A stretch of 28,337 nt of DNA from JAVBOD01 sp031551045 (GCA_031551045.1 JAVBOD010000014.1:1-28337), one strand, 5' to 3'. Positions 17,055-26,149 are shown, numbered from the stretch's first letter. The notes: generated by a model not told the origin, from the sequence alone. Numbers and translations: made by a program.

Positions 17055-17153
17055 TGAAAATATTTTAATAAGCCCTTAAAAAGGTACCGAAATATTGCTT
17101 TATAAATTACCAATCAGCCGCTTTAACATGGATATTAACAATACCAACAATTG

Positions 17154-18827
17154 TTAGGATACAAAAAGCAATATCAATAACTGCGCCGACATTACCCGCA
17201 AAAACATGGTTAACGGATACACCGACGCATAGCTTACCGAAGGAGCGTCGTTGCCGGCCGTAGTTACCGCATAGGAAAGCGCCGGAGGGTCCGTGGTGCT
17301 CCCGGCCATTAATCCCATCAATGTAAAATAATTCAATTTGCATACTCCGCGCCCGATGAGCCCAAAGAGCAGCAACGGCGCCACGGTAATAATCACTCCT
17401 AATCCAATCCATTTCAACCCGCCATCGTGTACAATCGTCTGTACGAATTGTTCTCCTGCTCCAAGCCCCACACATGCCAAAAATAAACAGATGCCAATTT
17501 CACGTAACATCAGGTTTGCGCTCATGGTAGTATAAGTCACCATTTTAAATTTCGTACCGAATACACTCATAAGAATAGCAACCACTAAAGGGCCTCCGGC
17601 CAATCCTAACTTCACCGGTTGTGGAATGCCCGGAAAAATAAAAGGAATACTTCCCAATAAAACGCCTAAAGCAATGCCTATAAAAATAGGAACCAAATTC
17701 GGCTCATTTAAGTGTTTCAATTTGTTCCCCAAAATCTTTTCGATACCGGCAATGGTTTCTTTACTGCCCACCACTGTCACGCGGTCGCCGAATTGCAGCG
17801 GTAATAAAGGAGAAGCTATAAGGTCTATTCCCGCGCGGTTTACGCGTGTAACATTTACGCCAAACTTATTCCGAAAATCCAACTGCGCCAGGGTTTTCCC
17901 ATTGATAGACGGTTGTGTCACCAAAATACGCCTCGATACTAAATCCGAATCTAATTTCACCCATTCCTCTCGTGGCATATCAATTACCTGCCCAATAAAA
18001 GAAGCAATAGCTTCGGATTCTTTAGGGGTCGTAATTACAAGCACCTTATCATTTTCGTTGATGATACTTTTGGAGGAGGCTATTTCTATCTGTCCGTTGG
18101 CATGAAGAATACGGGATATGACCAACCTTCGTTCTATCAATTCCGAAACAGCCTTGATATTTTTGCCGAATAAAGCCGGATTTTTTACGGCTAACGAAAG
18201 CGTACATACAGCCTCGTTTTTACCGGCGCTGTCCTGCTGTAATTGCTCGTTTTCTTTTGAAAAATTAATATGAAAAATGTAACGAATAATGGTAATGGAA
18301 AAAATAATCCCGATCACTCCCAAGGGGTATGCCACCGCATAGCCCAAAGCGATCGAAGGATCGGCAGTGCCATGTATGCTGGCATAGGCTTCCTGCGCTG
18401 CGCCGAGTCCCGGCGTATTGGTCACTGCGCCGGAAAGGATACCAACCATCGTTGACATGGGTATGTTGGTAATATAGTGAATTATGATAGTAGTTAAGAC
18501 ACCTGTACATACAATGCCGGTTGCTAAAAGATTAAGCTTCACGCCGCCCTTCTTAAAAGAAGCAAAAAAACCGGGCCCCACTTGCAAACCCACCGCATAT
18601 ACAAACAAAATTAATCCGAATTCTTTCACAAAATGAAGGACTGCATGGTCCACGCGAAAACCGAAATGGCTTAAGGCAATGCCGACAAATAAAACCAAAG
18701 TCATTCCCAACGAAATGCCTCCAATTTTAATTTTACCCAATAAGATGCCTATGGCAATAACAATTGAAATTAACAAAACCGTGTGTGCCACACCCGTTCC
18801 CCATAAAAGATCGTTTATCCAATTCAT
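17154..18827 (-). CDS. YidE/YbjL/AspT-family putative transporter with two TrkA-C domains
   Basis: A 557-residue inner-membrane protein. Two homologous membrane halves (about residues 10-190 and 385-557) flank two cytoplasmic TrkA-C (RCK_C) domains at about 208-285 and 300-375. The first half has GAVTNTPGLGAAQEA and the second GLMAGSTTDPPALSYA, the internally repeated signature of the aspartate:alanine exchanger duplication family. I place the start at ATG 18827 because a TATCTTTG promoter lies at 18873-18880, inside the longer open frame that begins at 18905; the extra 26 residues are therefore unlikely. AspT exchanges aspartate for alanine, but most YidE/YbjL relatives have no proven substrate, and there is no decarboxylase gene nearby. 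No terminator was recognised downstream. Confidence 0.88.
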   Translation of the reverse strand: MNWINDLLWGTGVAHTVLLISIVIAIGILLGKIKIGGISLGMTLVLFVGIALSHFGFRVDHAVLHFVKEFGLILFVYAVGLQVGPGFFASFKKGGVKLNLLATGIVCTGVLTTIIIHYITNIPMSTMVGILSGAVTNTPGLGAAQEAYASIHGTADPSIALGYAVAYPLGVIGIIFSITIIRYIFHINFSKENEQLQQDSAGKNEAVCTLSLAVKNPALFGKNIKAVSELIERRLVISRILHANGQIEIASSKSIINENDKVLVITTPKESEAIASFIGQVIDMPREEWVKLDSDLVSRRILVTQPSINGKTLAQLDFRNKFGVNVTRVNRAGIDLIASPLLPLQFGDRVTVVGSKETIAGIEKILGNKLKHLNEPNLVPIFIGIALGVLLGSIPFIFPGIPQPVKLGLAGGPLVVAILMSVFGTKFKMVTYTTMSANLMLREIGICLFLACVGLGAGEQFVQTIVHDGGLKWIGLGVIITVAPLLLFGLIGRGVCKLNYFTLMGLMAGSTTDPPALSYAVTTAGNDAPSVSYASVYPLTMFLRVMSAQLLILLFVS

Positions 18828-18872
18828 GATTACTGAGAGATATAACTTATTAATAAATCCTGATTTAGGGGG

Positions 18873-18880
18873 CAAAGATA
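18873..18880 (-). promoter_or_regulatory. Bacteroidetes -7 promoter box of the YidE/AspT-like gene
   Basis: The minus strand reads TATCTTTG, an exact consensus match, 46 bases before the chosen ATG at 18827. Its position inside the longest open frame is what decides the shorter start. Confidence 0.65.
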
Positions 18881-19106
18881 AAATAATTTTTCGTCTCGAA
18901 TCCATCGAAAAGTCGAATTAATGGATGTTTCTTTTTTTTGAATATTTATGATTGGTCGGATATAATTAAAACAACCCGTATGCCAACAGGAATTATCCTG
19001 CGTTAAAGTGTCTGTTCAACTTTCATTATTGCGGTGTGGATGCGTGGAACATCTCTACAAATAAGGTGTAGAAAAGAAAAAATGATTTATTAAGCGTATT
19101 TTTTTA

Positions 19107-19114
19107 TAAATTTG
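19107..19114 (+). promoter_or_regulatory. Bacteroidetes -7 promoter box of the hybrid kinase gene
   Basis: TAAATTTG matches TAnnTTTG and lies 28 bases before ATG 19142. It overlaps the TTG at 19112 that would be the first possible start codon, ruling that start out. Confidence 0.6.
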
Positions 19115-19141
19115 CATCTTAATATCGCAGCTTATCATTTC

Positions 19142-21526
19142 ATGAAGAAAAGCCTTGAAAGTAAAATCCGTGTTAAAGCGCTACTTATATACATCGTGGT
19201 GGCCTGCATATGCTGTGGAATGGTATTATATGTATATAACTTACGCCTAAATATCGACGGGCAGCGAAAATATATTGAATACTACTATTCCACGCTTACA
19301 CAAACAAGTGAACTGATTTACATGGTGAATCAGGCGCAAACGGAAGCCAATCTCTACTTATCGACAAAAGATACCAAGCACTTAACCCACTTTAAAGAAA
19401 AAACGGTGGCCGTCGAAGAGTTCATCCATTCGATGGATGCAAAAGTACTGAAGGACGAACAAATTGCAACATTAAGAGAAGTGAACTCATTGCTCAAGGA
19501 AAAAGGAGCTATTATAACTTCGTTAAGCACCCAGTTTAAGAAACAAAATCCGCTCGACTCGATGAGTAAGAAGTTGCAGGACTACGATGAAGTTACGTTC
19601 TCCGACTCAGTGCTGATTATTAGTACCATTAAGGATACGACCATCAATCAGGCATCAACGGATGGCTTTTGGCGGAGAGTCGTCAACGTATTTTCTCCTT
19701 CAAAACATTCCGATACACTTGTTACGGTCAGCACAAGCAGATCTGATACGTTGCTGATGAAGCCCGATACCAGAAGGAAAGTTATTGATGAGGTGAGCGG
19801 CTTTGCCAAAGAAGAAGGGCAGAAATATTCCGAAAATATCATGGCATTAGAAAAGCAAATAAGCCGGCTCATGTTGACGGATATGGCTATTTCGTCGCAA
19901 ATTTCGGATCTGATTAACAAACTCTATCGTCAAACCATTAATATGACTTTAGAAGAGATACAAAAAAGCGAGCAACTTGTTCGCAGAAATTATACCTTTT
20001 CCTTGATAGGAAGCGCCATCTCCCTCTTCCTGATTTTAATCTTTATTTTGTTGATCATACAAGACGTGAATAAAGGGAAAGCCGCTCACCGGGCCCTTGA
20101 ACAAGCCAATTCCCAAATAAAGCAAATCATGGAAAGCAGGCACCAATTACTGCTTGCGGTATCGCATGATATAAAAACACCCTTAAATTCTATATTAGGA
20201 TATTTGGAATTATGGAACAGCGAGAAAAATAATGACAAGGAAACAATACTATCCATGCAAAACGCCGGAAAACATGTCCTTGCACTTTTAGATAATTTAC
20301 TGGAATTCTCGAGCCTTGAACAAGGGCGTTTACAAGTTTCATACAATACTTTCAACCTCTATAATTTATGCCATGAAGTGGTGAGTATGTTTATCCCACT
20401 GGCATCGCATAAGAACCTTTCATTCAAATACAAATTTGAGATTGAGCAACATTGCACCATTTATTCCGATGGCCTGAAAATTAAACAGATTATCATCAAT
20501 ATACTTTCAAATGCCGTAAAATATACTACCAGCGGAGAGATTAAATTTACTGTAACACAAAACGAAGAAAAAGTTCATTTCACTATAAGCGATACCGGGG
20601 CCGGTATTCCTGAGGATAAAATACACCGGCTCTTCGAAGCTTTTTATCGTGTAGAGAATAATAACACCCTCGCCGGAGGAAGCGGCTTAGGCATGTATGT
20701 TGTTAAAGGATTGATAGATTTACTCAACGGAACTATCACGGTGGATTCTACGGCAGGAAAAGGAACTTGTATTGAAATTGAAATTCCCGTAAAAACCGTA
20801 GAAGAAAATACACCCGCAAATGATATCCAAAAGAATATATTACTTGTTGACGATGATTTGGCAATACTCACCATGCTTCGAGATATGCTCCGTAAACTTG
20901 GCCATGCTGCCATAATTTGCAGTATCCCTTCCGAAACAGGACGGTTCTTGACGGAAAGTATAACTTACGATATGATTATAACAGATATGGAAATGGGCGC
21001 CATTTCCGGGAATGATATCCTTCATAAAATACGGAATGCCGGGATCACTGTTCCGGTTATTATTATGACCGGCCGCAGTGACTTTAATCATATAAAGGCG
21101 CATGAAATCGGGTTCGACGGCTATTTAGAAAAACCGATTTCCATGAACACACTCTCGCAATTGCTCGGCAATGTGTCTGATTGCAACACCGATTTCCCGC
21201 TGCTGGAAGAAATGTTCGATGGCGATATGGAGAGTATCCGTGATATTCTGGCGGTTTTTGTAAGCTCCACAAAAGATAATATCGTAAGACTTAAAAATGC
21301 GATTGATAGCGACGATTTAGAAACGGCTCAAGCGCTATGTCACAAAATGTTACCCATGTTTATGCAGGTAGGCGCCGAACAAGCCGCCGCCCTCCTGAAA
21401 AAGATGGAAACTTCACGGGCGGCCGGCATAAAAGATATTCCGGATTGGAAAGAAAATATGCAACAACTCTTAAAAGAAGCCGAAGATTTAGTGGAAATGA
21501 TTCAAGAAAAATATTTTCCGGATTAA
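19142..21526 (+). CDS. Hybrid sensor histidine kinase with receiver and Hpt domains
   Basis: A 794-residue membrane-bound kinase starting at ATG 19142. Transmembrane helices at about residues 13-33 and 286-308 bound a helical sensor region of about 250 residues that I cannot match to a named domain. Then follow a HisKA domain (VSHDIKTPLN, phosphorylated His342), an ATPase domain (NILSNAVKYT, DTGAGIPEDK, GGSGLGMYVVKG), a receiver domain (LLVDDD, phospho-acceptor Asp615 in IITDMEMG, EKP lysine) and a C-terminal Hpt domain with CHKMLPMF and candidate His734. This is a complete internal phosphorelay, His-Asp-His, which would pass phosphate to a separate receiver. The adjacent, convergent sigma-54-type regulator is the obvious partner; the stop codons overlap at 21523-21526. 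The signal sensed is unknown. Confidence 0.93.
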   Translation: MKKSLESKIRVKALLIYIVVACICCGMVLYVYNLRLNIDGQRKYIEYYYSTLTQTSELIYMVNQAQTEANLYLSTKDTKHLTHFKEKTVAVEEFIHSMDAKVLKDEQIATLREVNSLLKEKGAIITSLSTQFKKQNPLDSMSKKLQDYDEVTFSDSVLIISTIKDTTINQASTDGFWRRVVNVFSPSKHSDTLVTVSTSRSDTLLMKPDTRRKVIDEVSGFAKEEGQKYSENIMALEKQISRLMLTDMAISSQISDLINKLYRQTINMTLEEIQKSEQLVRRNYTFSLIGSAISLFLILIFILLIIQDVNKGKAAHRALEQANSQIKQIMESRHQLLLAVSHDIKTPLNSILGYLELWNSEKNNDKETILSMQNAGKHVLALLDNLLEFSSLEQGRLQVSYNTFNLYNLCHEVVSMFIPLASHKNLSFKYKFEIEQHCTIYSDGLKIKQIIINILSNAVKYTTSGEIKFTVTQNEEKVHFTISDTGAGIPEDKIHRLFEAFYRVENNNTLAGGSGLGMYVVKGLIDLLNGTITVDSTAGKGTCIEIEIPVKTVEENTPANDIQKNILLVDDDLAILTMLRDMLRKLGHAAIICSIPSETGRFLTESITYDMIITDMEMGAISGNDILHKIRNAGITVPVIIMTGRSDFNHIKAHEIGFDGYLEKPISMNTLSQLLGNVSDCNTDFPLLEEMFDGDMESIRDILAVFVSSTKDNIVRLKNAIDSDDLETAQALCHKMLPMFMQVGAEQAAALLKKMETSRAAGIKDIPDWKENMQQLLKEAEDLVEMIQEKYFPD

Positions 21527-22848
21527 AGCTTCATGCCGTATTGATGCATTTTGTTATACAACGTCTTGCGATCGATATTTAATAATTGCGCGGCAGCGGT
21601 TTTATTCCCCCGTGTTTTTTGTAAGGCGGCCTCTATTTGTTCCCGTTCGTTTCCCGGGCGTAATGACATATCCTGCTCATTCACCGGTTTTGATATGACA
21701 GGAACCAGTAACGGCAAGTTCTCTGGGATAATCTCATCCGTTTGCGCAAACAATGCGGCACGCCTCACTACATTCCTCAGTTCACGAAGATTGCCGCTCC
21801 AATATTGCTTCTCAAGTATTCTCATCGTTTCGCTTGAAAACGACTGGATGTGTTTGCCAAGCTCTTTATTCGCTTCCGCGAGAAAATATGTTGCAAAAAT
21901 CGGAATATCACCTTTGCGCTCACGAAGCGGAGGAATAGCTATCGAAAACTCATTCAACCGATGGTACAAATCTTCCCGAAAACGGCCGGCATGAATAGCT
22001 TCCGACAAATTTTCATTAGTGGCTACTACAATGCGTACGTCCACAGCTATATCCATGGCGGCTCCCACCGGACGAACCTTCTTCTCTTGTAAAGCACGCA
22101 ATAACTGCACTTGTACCTCGTATGGTAAGTTTCCCACTTCATCCAAAAAGACAGTTCCTCCGTCGGCTTGTTCAAAAACACCTTTTTTATCGGATATAGC
22201 CGACGTAAACGAGCCTTTCAAGTGGCCAAAAAGTTCACTGGGAGCCAATTCCCGCGACAAACTTCCACAATCGACCGCAATAAACGGAGCATTACGCCGA
22301 TCGCTCAATTCATGTATTTGCCGCGCAGCATATTCTTTTCCGGTACCGCTTTCTCCTTGCAGTATTACCGCCATGCGTGTAGGAGCAACCATTCTGATGT
22401 GCTCATTCATTTGCTCCGCCACATAACTTCTTCCCTGTACAATGCCACCCGATGACTTTCGCTCTCTTATAACCCGTTTCCCGTGTACGGGCTCGTTAGT
22501 TGCCTGTTCTACTTTTTGTTTCAAAACCGAAGGGTCTATCGGCTTTTCCAAAAAATCAAAAGCTCCCAGTTTCATAGCTGCCACAGCGCTTTGTATTTCG
22601 GCATAACCAGTCATTATAATCACCGGCAAGTTATCTCTATACTCTTTTATCCATGTAAGCAGCATAATACCATCGCCATCCGGCAAACGAAGATCTGTCA
22701 AAACCAAAGATAAATTATTTTTTAAGATTTCTTTTTTGGCTTGCTCTGCCTGTGTACACAATGTCGCTTCAAAATTATTTTTAACAAACCATTTTTGTAT
22801 CATCGTACCGAATGAAGTATCGTCTTCAACTATTAAAATTCTCTGCAC
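21523..22848 (-). CDS. Sigma-54-dependent (NtrC-type) response regulator
   Basis: A 441-residue regulator with three domains. The receiver (1-115) has the acidic pocket EDD at 8-10, phospho-acceptor Asp52 and Lys102. The AAA+ domain (about 138-370) has Walker A GESGTGKE at 165-172, Walker B TVFLDEVG and an arginine-finger region. The C-terminal Fis-type helix-turn-helix (about 398-441) contains NKTAAAQLLNIDRKTLYNK. The sigma-54-contacting loop, normally GAFTGA, reads GSFTSA (212-217): the Thr is kept but two small residues differ. It would activate sigma-54 promoters after phosphorylation, most likely by the hybrid kinase whose gene converges on it. Start ATG 22848 is preceded by a purine-rich AGAGGAG and by a consensus -7 box, so it has its own promoter. 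Confidence 0.93.
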   Translation of the reverse strand: MQRILIVEDDTSFGTMIQKWFVKNNFEATLCTQAEQAKKEILKNNLSLVLTDLRLPDGDGIMLLTWIKEYRDNLPVIIMTGYAEIQSAVAAMKLGAFDFLEKPIDPSVLKQKVEQATNEPVHGKRVIRERKSSGGIVQGRSYVAEQMNEHIRMVAPTRMAVILQGESGTGKEYAARQIHELSDRRNAPFIAVDCGSLSRELAPSELFGHLKGSFTSAISDKKGVFEQADGGTVFLDEVGNLPYEVQVQLLRALQEKKVRPVGAAMDIAVDVRIVVATNENLSEAIHAGRFREDLYHRLNEFSIAIPPLRERKGDIPIFATYFLAEANKELGKHIQSFSSETMRILEKQYWSGNLRELRNVVRRAALFAQTDEIIPENLPLLVPVISKPVNEQDMSLRPGNEREQIEAALQKTRGNKTAAAQLLNIDRKTLYNKMHQYGMKL

Positions 22849-22873
22849 TTTCTCCTCTTTTATGTTATATGAA

Positions 22874-22881
22874 CAAAGATA
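22874..22881 (-). promoter_or_regulatory. Bacteroidetes -7 promoter box of the NtrC-type regulator
   Basis: The minus strand reads TATCTTTG, 26 bases before ATG 22848. A purine-rich AGAGGAG lies between it and the start codon and could act as a ribosome-binding site. Confidence 0.65.
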
Positions 22882-23018
22882 ACATCTTTTAAGAAATTCT
22901 TAAAATGTATTTCCCATCACCGGAAAGCAACATTTCAAATAAATACATGAACACCAAATCATTTAGATAAAAAAAGATTTTTCCCGACAGAATACAATTT
23001 AAAACTTTTTAACAAAAG

Positions 23019-23054
23019 AAATGGCGCCTCTTGTAAAAACAAGAGGCGCCATTT
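23019..23054 (-). terminator. Strong hairpin terminator after tRNA-Leu
   Basis: A perfect 16-base-pair stem (23019-23034 with 23039-23054) and a four-base loop lie five bases past the tRNA 3' end, followed on the minus strand by a T-rich run (CTTTTGTT). It may work in both directions because A/T-rich ends flank both arms. Confidence 0.85.
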
Positions 23055-23059
23055 AAAAG

Positions 23060-23143
23060 TACCCGGAGCCGGGGTCGAACCGGCACAGTATTGCTACCAC
23101 TGGTGTTTGAGACCAGCGCGTCTACCGATTCCGCCATCCGGGC
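23060..23143 (-). tRNA. tRNA-Leu (anticodon CAA)
   Basis: The minus-strand sequence folds as an 84-base class II tRNA. The acceptor stem is GCCCGGA with TCCGGGT (a G-U closing pair at 1-72) and discriminator A. The D arm contains GGTAGA, the anticodon stem CTGGT/ACCAG encloses loop CTCAAAC with anticodon CAA, a long variable arm follows, and the T arm is GCCGG-TTCGACC-CCGGC. The long variable arm and CAA anticodon identify leucine. CCA is not encoded, so it must be added after transcription. It has its own promoter and terminator. Confidence 0.95.
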
Positions 23144-23168
23144 AATATGTTAAAGAACTTTGGGAGCG

Positions 23169-23200
23169 CAAAGATAGTCAAAATCTTTTTCCTGCAAAAA
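23169..23200 (-). promoter_or_regulatory. Promoter of tRNA-Leu
   Basis: On the minus strand a TTTTTG element (23195-23200) and TATCTTTG (23169-23176) are separated by 18 bases, a good match to the Bacteroidetes -33/-7 arrangement. It lies 25 bases before the tRNA, in the gap after the hydrogenase gene. Confidence 0.75.
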
Positions 23201-23218
23201 GAATTCTGAAAAACTTCT

Positions 23219-24634
23219 TTACGTCAATGCTTTTTTGATTAACCGGCGCGACAAGGAGAAGGGCGCCAACGAACAAGGCCCGTTCACACACCCGCCTTCG
23301 CAGGCCATCACTTCCACAAACTGCGCTTCCGGCTTTTTCGTCATCGTTTTCAAGGCCCGTTGATTGGCTTTGTCGAGCCCTTCCAGCGAGAGCGTAGTAT
23401 AACCGTCGCCCACCGCATGCACAATGGCATTGCGTACGCCGCCGGCTTGCGCATAACCGCGTGCGTATTTCGTTACTTCTTCGTTCAGCGGCAAAGCCTC
23501 GCAAGCGTTCACATCCACCTCGTAGGCCACCATGAAGGCGCCCAATTCTTCGAAACTCATAATATAATCCACTTCCGGCACCGATTCGGCTTCGTAGCGC
23601 TTGGCCAAACAGGGCCCGATAAATACCACGTCGGCATCGGGATAGAGCGCTTTCGCCCTTTTGGCGGCATAGACCATCGGGCTGAACGTGTCGGAAACAA
23701 AAGGTTTCAGTTCCTGCGCATGTTTGTTGACCCAACCCACATAAGCCGGACAGCACGAAGTAGTCATAAACGGTTTTCCTTCGTTCATTCTTTCAATAAA
23801 TTCTTCCGATTCGTGCCGCGAGGTATCTTCGGCTCCTAACGCCACTTCCAGCACCTCGTCGAATCCGATTTTTTTAATGGCGGCTAAAATTTGTCCGGGC
23901 GAGGCATCGAACTGCCCATAAATAGCGGGCGCGGGAATAGCCACTGTTTTTTTATTGGGATTCGAAAGGCTTTTGTAGATATCGACAATCTTACAGCGTT
24001 CCATAATGGCGCCATAGGGGCAAGCCTGCATACATTTTCCGCAATAAATACATTTGCTTTCGTCGATATGTTCCGTGCCGTCTTCCTTTTTGGTAATGGC
24101 TTTCACGGGGCACGACTCTTCGCAAGGCACCGGCGTGTAGATAACCGCATGATAGGGACACACTTTCAGGCACAAGCCGCAACCTACGCAATCTTCCTGC
24201 GAAATGACCGCTTTGCCGCTTTTGAACGATATAGCCGCTTTCGGGCAGTTCATCATACACGGACGGCCTTCGCAGCCGCGGCACATATTCGTTACAAAAT
24301 ATTGTGATTGCATACAGGCGCTGCACGCTTCGTGAGCCACGGAAAGAATATGTTCTTTCACATTCTTATTGTCTAACGAGCGTTGCGCATACTCTTTAAG
24401 GTCGATAAGGTATATTTCTTCATCCACTACATCAAATCCGAGAATGGAAATGATTTTATGTTTGAGAATATACCGGTCTTTATGTAAGCAGCAGCTAATG
24501 GACTTTTTATTCCGCGGCCGCATTTCCAGCGGAATGTGTGTAACCCCTTTGACGAAATTGTTTTCTTTTAAAAGTTTAACCAGCCTAATCAGCAGCTCAC
24601 GCTTGGCGAGCATGGCATAATTATCATATAACAT
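23219..24634 (-). CDS. [FeFe] hydrogenase, group-B-like, with N-terminal ferredoxin-type clusters
   Basis: A 471-residue protein. Cysteine sets at 118/121/126/130, 149/152/155/159 and 195/198/201/205, plus Cys171 and Cys175, indicate several [4Fe-4S] clusters. The H-cluster domain has TSCCPAY (Cys294, the position of the proton-relay Cys in catalytic enzymes, and ligand Cys295), GPCLAKR (Cys342; clostridial enzymes have MPC) and EVMACEGGC (Cys445, Cys449), so all H-cluster ligands are present. The compact architecture and GPC motif fit group B [FeFe] hydrogenases, which have been linked to H2 production in gut Bacteroides. No signal peptide; cytoplasmic. It is the last gene of the operon, and its start overlaps the preceding thioredoxin-like gene by 11 bases; ATG 24613 is an alternative start. 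Maturation genes hydE, hydF and hydG are not in the window. Confidence 0.88.
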   Translation of the reverse strand: MLYDNYAMLAKRELLIRLVKLLKENNFVKGVTHIPLEMRPRNKKSISCCLHKDRYILKHKIISILGFDVVDEEIYLIDLKEYAQRSLDNKNVKEHILSVAHEACSACMQSQYFVTNMCRGCEGRPCMMNCPKAAISFKSGKAVISQEDCVGCGLCLKVCPYHAVIYTPVPCEESCPVKAITKKEDGTEHIDESKCIYCGKCMQACPYGAIMERCKIVDIYKSLSNPNKKTVAIPAPAIYGQFDASPGQILAAIKKIGFDEVLEVALGAEDTSRHESEEFIERMNEGKPFMTTSCCPAYVGWVNKHAQELKPFVSDTFSPMVYAAKRAKALYPDADVVFIGPCLAKRYEAESVPEVDYIMSFEELGAFMVAYEVDVNACEALPLNEEVTKYARGYAQAGGVRNAIVHAVGDGYTTLSLEGLDKANQRALKTMTKKPEAQFVEVMACEGGCVNGPCSLAPFSLSRRLIKKALT

Positions 24635-24878
24635 GTTCTAATTCTTCTTTTAGTAATTGCATTAAGTTTTGTTTTGTCATGCCCGCAATCATCCGCCCGT
24701 TCAATTCTACATACGGCGGTTCTTGTTTTTCGTTGCAATAGCCGAGACAGGGCGAGAAAGCGACTTCCAAACATTCTTTAATATCCGCCGGAAGCGTTTC
24801 TATCGCATCTTTCAAATTCGCACCACCCATGACGTAACACATGGTACCCATGCATATCTTTAAATTGATTTTAGCCAT
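24624..24878 (-). CDS. Thioredoxin-like [2Fe-2S] ferredoxin domain protein (NuoE-like)
   Basis: An 84-residue protein beginning MAKINLKICMGTMC. Cys pairs at CMGTMC and, about 30 residues on, SPCLGYC match the four ligands of the thioredoxin-like [2Fe-2S] fold found in NuoE and HydC-type subunits. It would shuttle electrons to or from the hydrogenase encoded immediately downstream, whose start codon it overlaps, or serve the redox sensing of the operon. A second copy at 27980-28225 has the same layout. Its start is 32 bases after the stop of the phosphatase gene. Confidence 0.85.
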   Translation of the reverse strand: MAKINLKICMGTMCYVMGGANLKDAIETLPADIKECLEVAFSPCLGYCNEKQEPPYVELNGRMIAGMTKQNLMQLLKEELEHVI

Positions 24879-24910
24879 GACAATTTATATTTTTTTGATT
24901 TTATGAATTT

Positions 24911-26098
24911 TTAAATATACACAATTTCTACATCATTCAAAAATTTAGTTTCCGATAATGATTTAATTTTTTTCACCACATTTCTCCGGATTTCTAGCTC
25001 TACGGGCAAATTCGGGTCTTGGTGCGCGGTGTTGATTTTTGTTCCCACCAAAAAAGTAATCTTATCGCTGTTGATTAAATGTCTTATTAATTGCTCCGCC
25101 GGGCCGTTTCCTCGCACGCGGTCGGGGTCGTAATCCGTGAGCAGGCGTTCCACTTTGCTTAGCGTAAGGATGCCTTCGGTAATCAAATCTACTCCTTCCA
25201 TTTTCGACAGCGGCGGCAGCTCCTTGTCCGTAATACACATATCGAGTTGCAAAGGTACGCCCCACTCTCTCGAAATAATTTGCGCCGTAGTTCCTCCACA
25301 AAGAATTTTGGTGCCCGCAAATTCCTGTACCTGACGACTCAGGTATTTATCATTTTTTTCTTCATACGGAGGCCCCGTGCACACCAGCAAATTGCGGGGT
25401 TTCCGCATGTATATCACACAGCAAGTCGTATCGTCTTTCGAGCGGAATCCATCGTTCTTTTCGGATTGTATCACTATTTTTTGCGCTAATGCGGCAGCCG
25501 AAATATCGCGGGTTTGCGCAATGGTTTCGGCAATGAACGTTTTAGCGCCATCGGCCCAACCGAAAGGCATACCGGCGCTTCCCATGCCCGACTGGCTCAC
25601 GCCGTCGCTGAAGAATATCACGCGGTCTTCTTTCTCCAAGGTAAATTCCGATATCCACAGCGAAGTATTTTCCATTTCGTCGTCCCTGTCCACCGGAATA
25701 ATTGTTTTCGGAATATCGACAAAAGCACCGTTACGGAAAAGATAAAACGAAGGCGCTTCGTATTCTACAATACGCACACGGCTAAAACAATCGATGTCGC
25801 ACAACGTGAACGTAGAATAACTGACTTTCCGCACCATGTCTTTCGGCAATGTTTTGATGATAGATTCCGATGCGGCGATGACATCTTCGTTCATTACCGA
25901 AAAATTCAATGCCATAGAAGCCGTCATGGTAGAAAGAACGCTGGCTTTGATGCCGCTACCCAAGCCGTCGGACAGCACGCTGATAACGCGCCCCTCTTCC
26001 CGCAGCTTTTGCGATAGAAAGCAGTCGCCACAAACAATGTTGCCTGCTTTATTCTTTTGGCAAGAATCTACTTCTATGAAATTTCCGTTGGTACGCAA
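24911..26098 (-). CDS. SpoIIE-type (PP2C-family) serine phosphatase
   Basis: A 395-residue cytoplasmic protein. The N-terminal 230 residues form a SpoIIE/PP2C domain: LSDGLGSG with metal-binding Asp44, IFFSDGVSQSG with Asp165, and SKDDTTC with Asp222/Asp223. The last 160 or so residues are a conserved but unnamed domain (KILCGGTTAQIISREW near its start). Such phosphatases are known partners of sensory group C [FeFe] hydrogenases and would dephosphorylate a Ser/Thr target, possibly an anti-sigma antagonist. The start is a TTG at 26098; an in-frame stop lies a few codons upstream and the next ATG (Met58) would remove Asp44, so the rare start is required. A 181-base gap with a repeat separates it from hydS. 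No kinase or STAS partner is in the window. Confidence 0.88.
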   Translation of the reverse strand: MRTNGNFIEVDSCQKNKAGNIVCGDCFLSQKLREEGRVISVLSDGLGSGIKASVLSTMTASMALNFSVMNEDVIAASESIIKTLPKDMVRKVSYSTFTLCDIDCFSRVRIVEYEAPSFYLFRNGAFVDIPKTIIPVDRDDEMENTSLWISEFTLEKEDRVIFFSDGVSQSGMGSAGMPFGWADGAKTFIAETIAQTRDISAAALAQKIVIQSEKNDGFRSKDDTTCCVIYMRKPRNLLVCTGPPYEEKNDKYLSRQVQEFAGTKILCGGTTAQIISREWGVPLQLDMCITDKELPPLSKMEGVDLITEGILTLSKVERLLTDYDPDRVRGNGPAEQLIRHLINSDKITFLVGTKINTAHQDPNLPVELEIRRNVVKKIKSLSETKFLNDVEIVYI

Positions 26099-26149
26099 CG
26101 TTTTTGATTATTTGGTTTTAAAAAATTATTCAAAAAACAAAAATCATTT

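Larger units (their letters stand above)
18828..19141. other. Divergent intergenic region of 314 bases
   Basis: It separates the minus-strand transporter from the plus-strand sensor kinase and holds one consensus -7 box for each (18873-18880 and 19107-19114). The middle, about 18900-19100, shows no convincing gene, hairpin or tandem repeat. Confidence 0.6.

Noticed and set aside
17136..17153. Terminator for the YidE/AspT-like gene at the AACAATTGTT palindrome
   Set aside because: The palindrome is AT-rich, short and not followed by a T-run on the minus strand.
18828..18905. N-terminal extension of the YidE/AspT-like protein to 18905
   Set aside because: A consensus TATCTTTG promoter box lies within it, and homologues start at the MNWIN-like membrane segment.
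19112..19141. TTG start for the hybrid kinase at 19112
   Set aside because: The TTG is part of the -7 promoter box; ATG 19142 directly precedes a typical MKK start and first membrane helix.
23178..23756. 192-codon minus-strand frame overlapping the hydrogenase gene
   Set aside because: It is Arg/Gly/Cys-rich out-of-frame translation of the hydrogenase, whose own frame has all H-cluster motifs.
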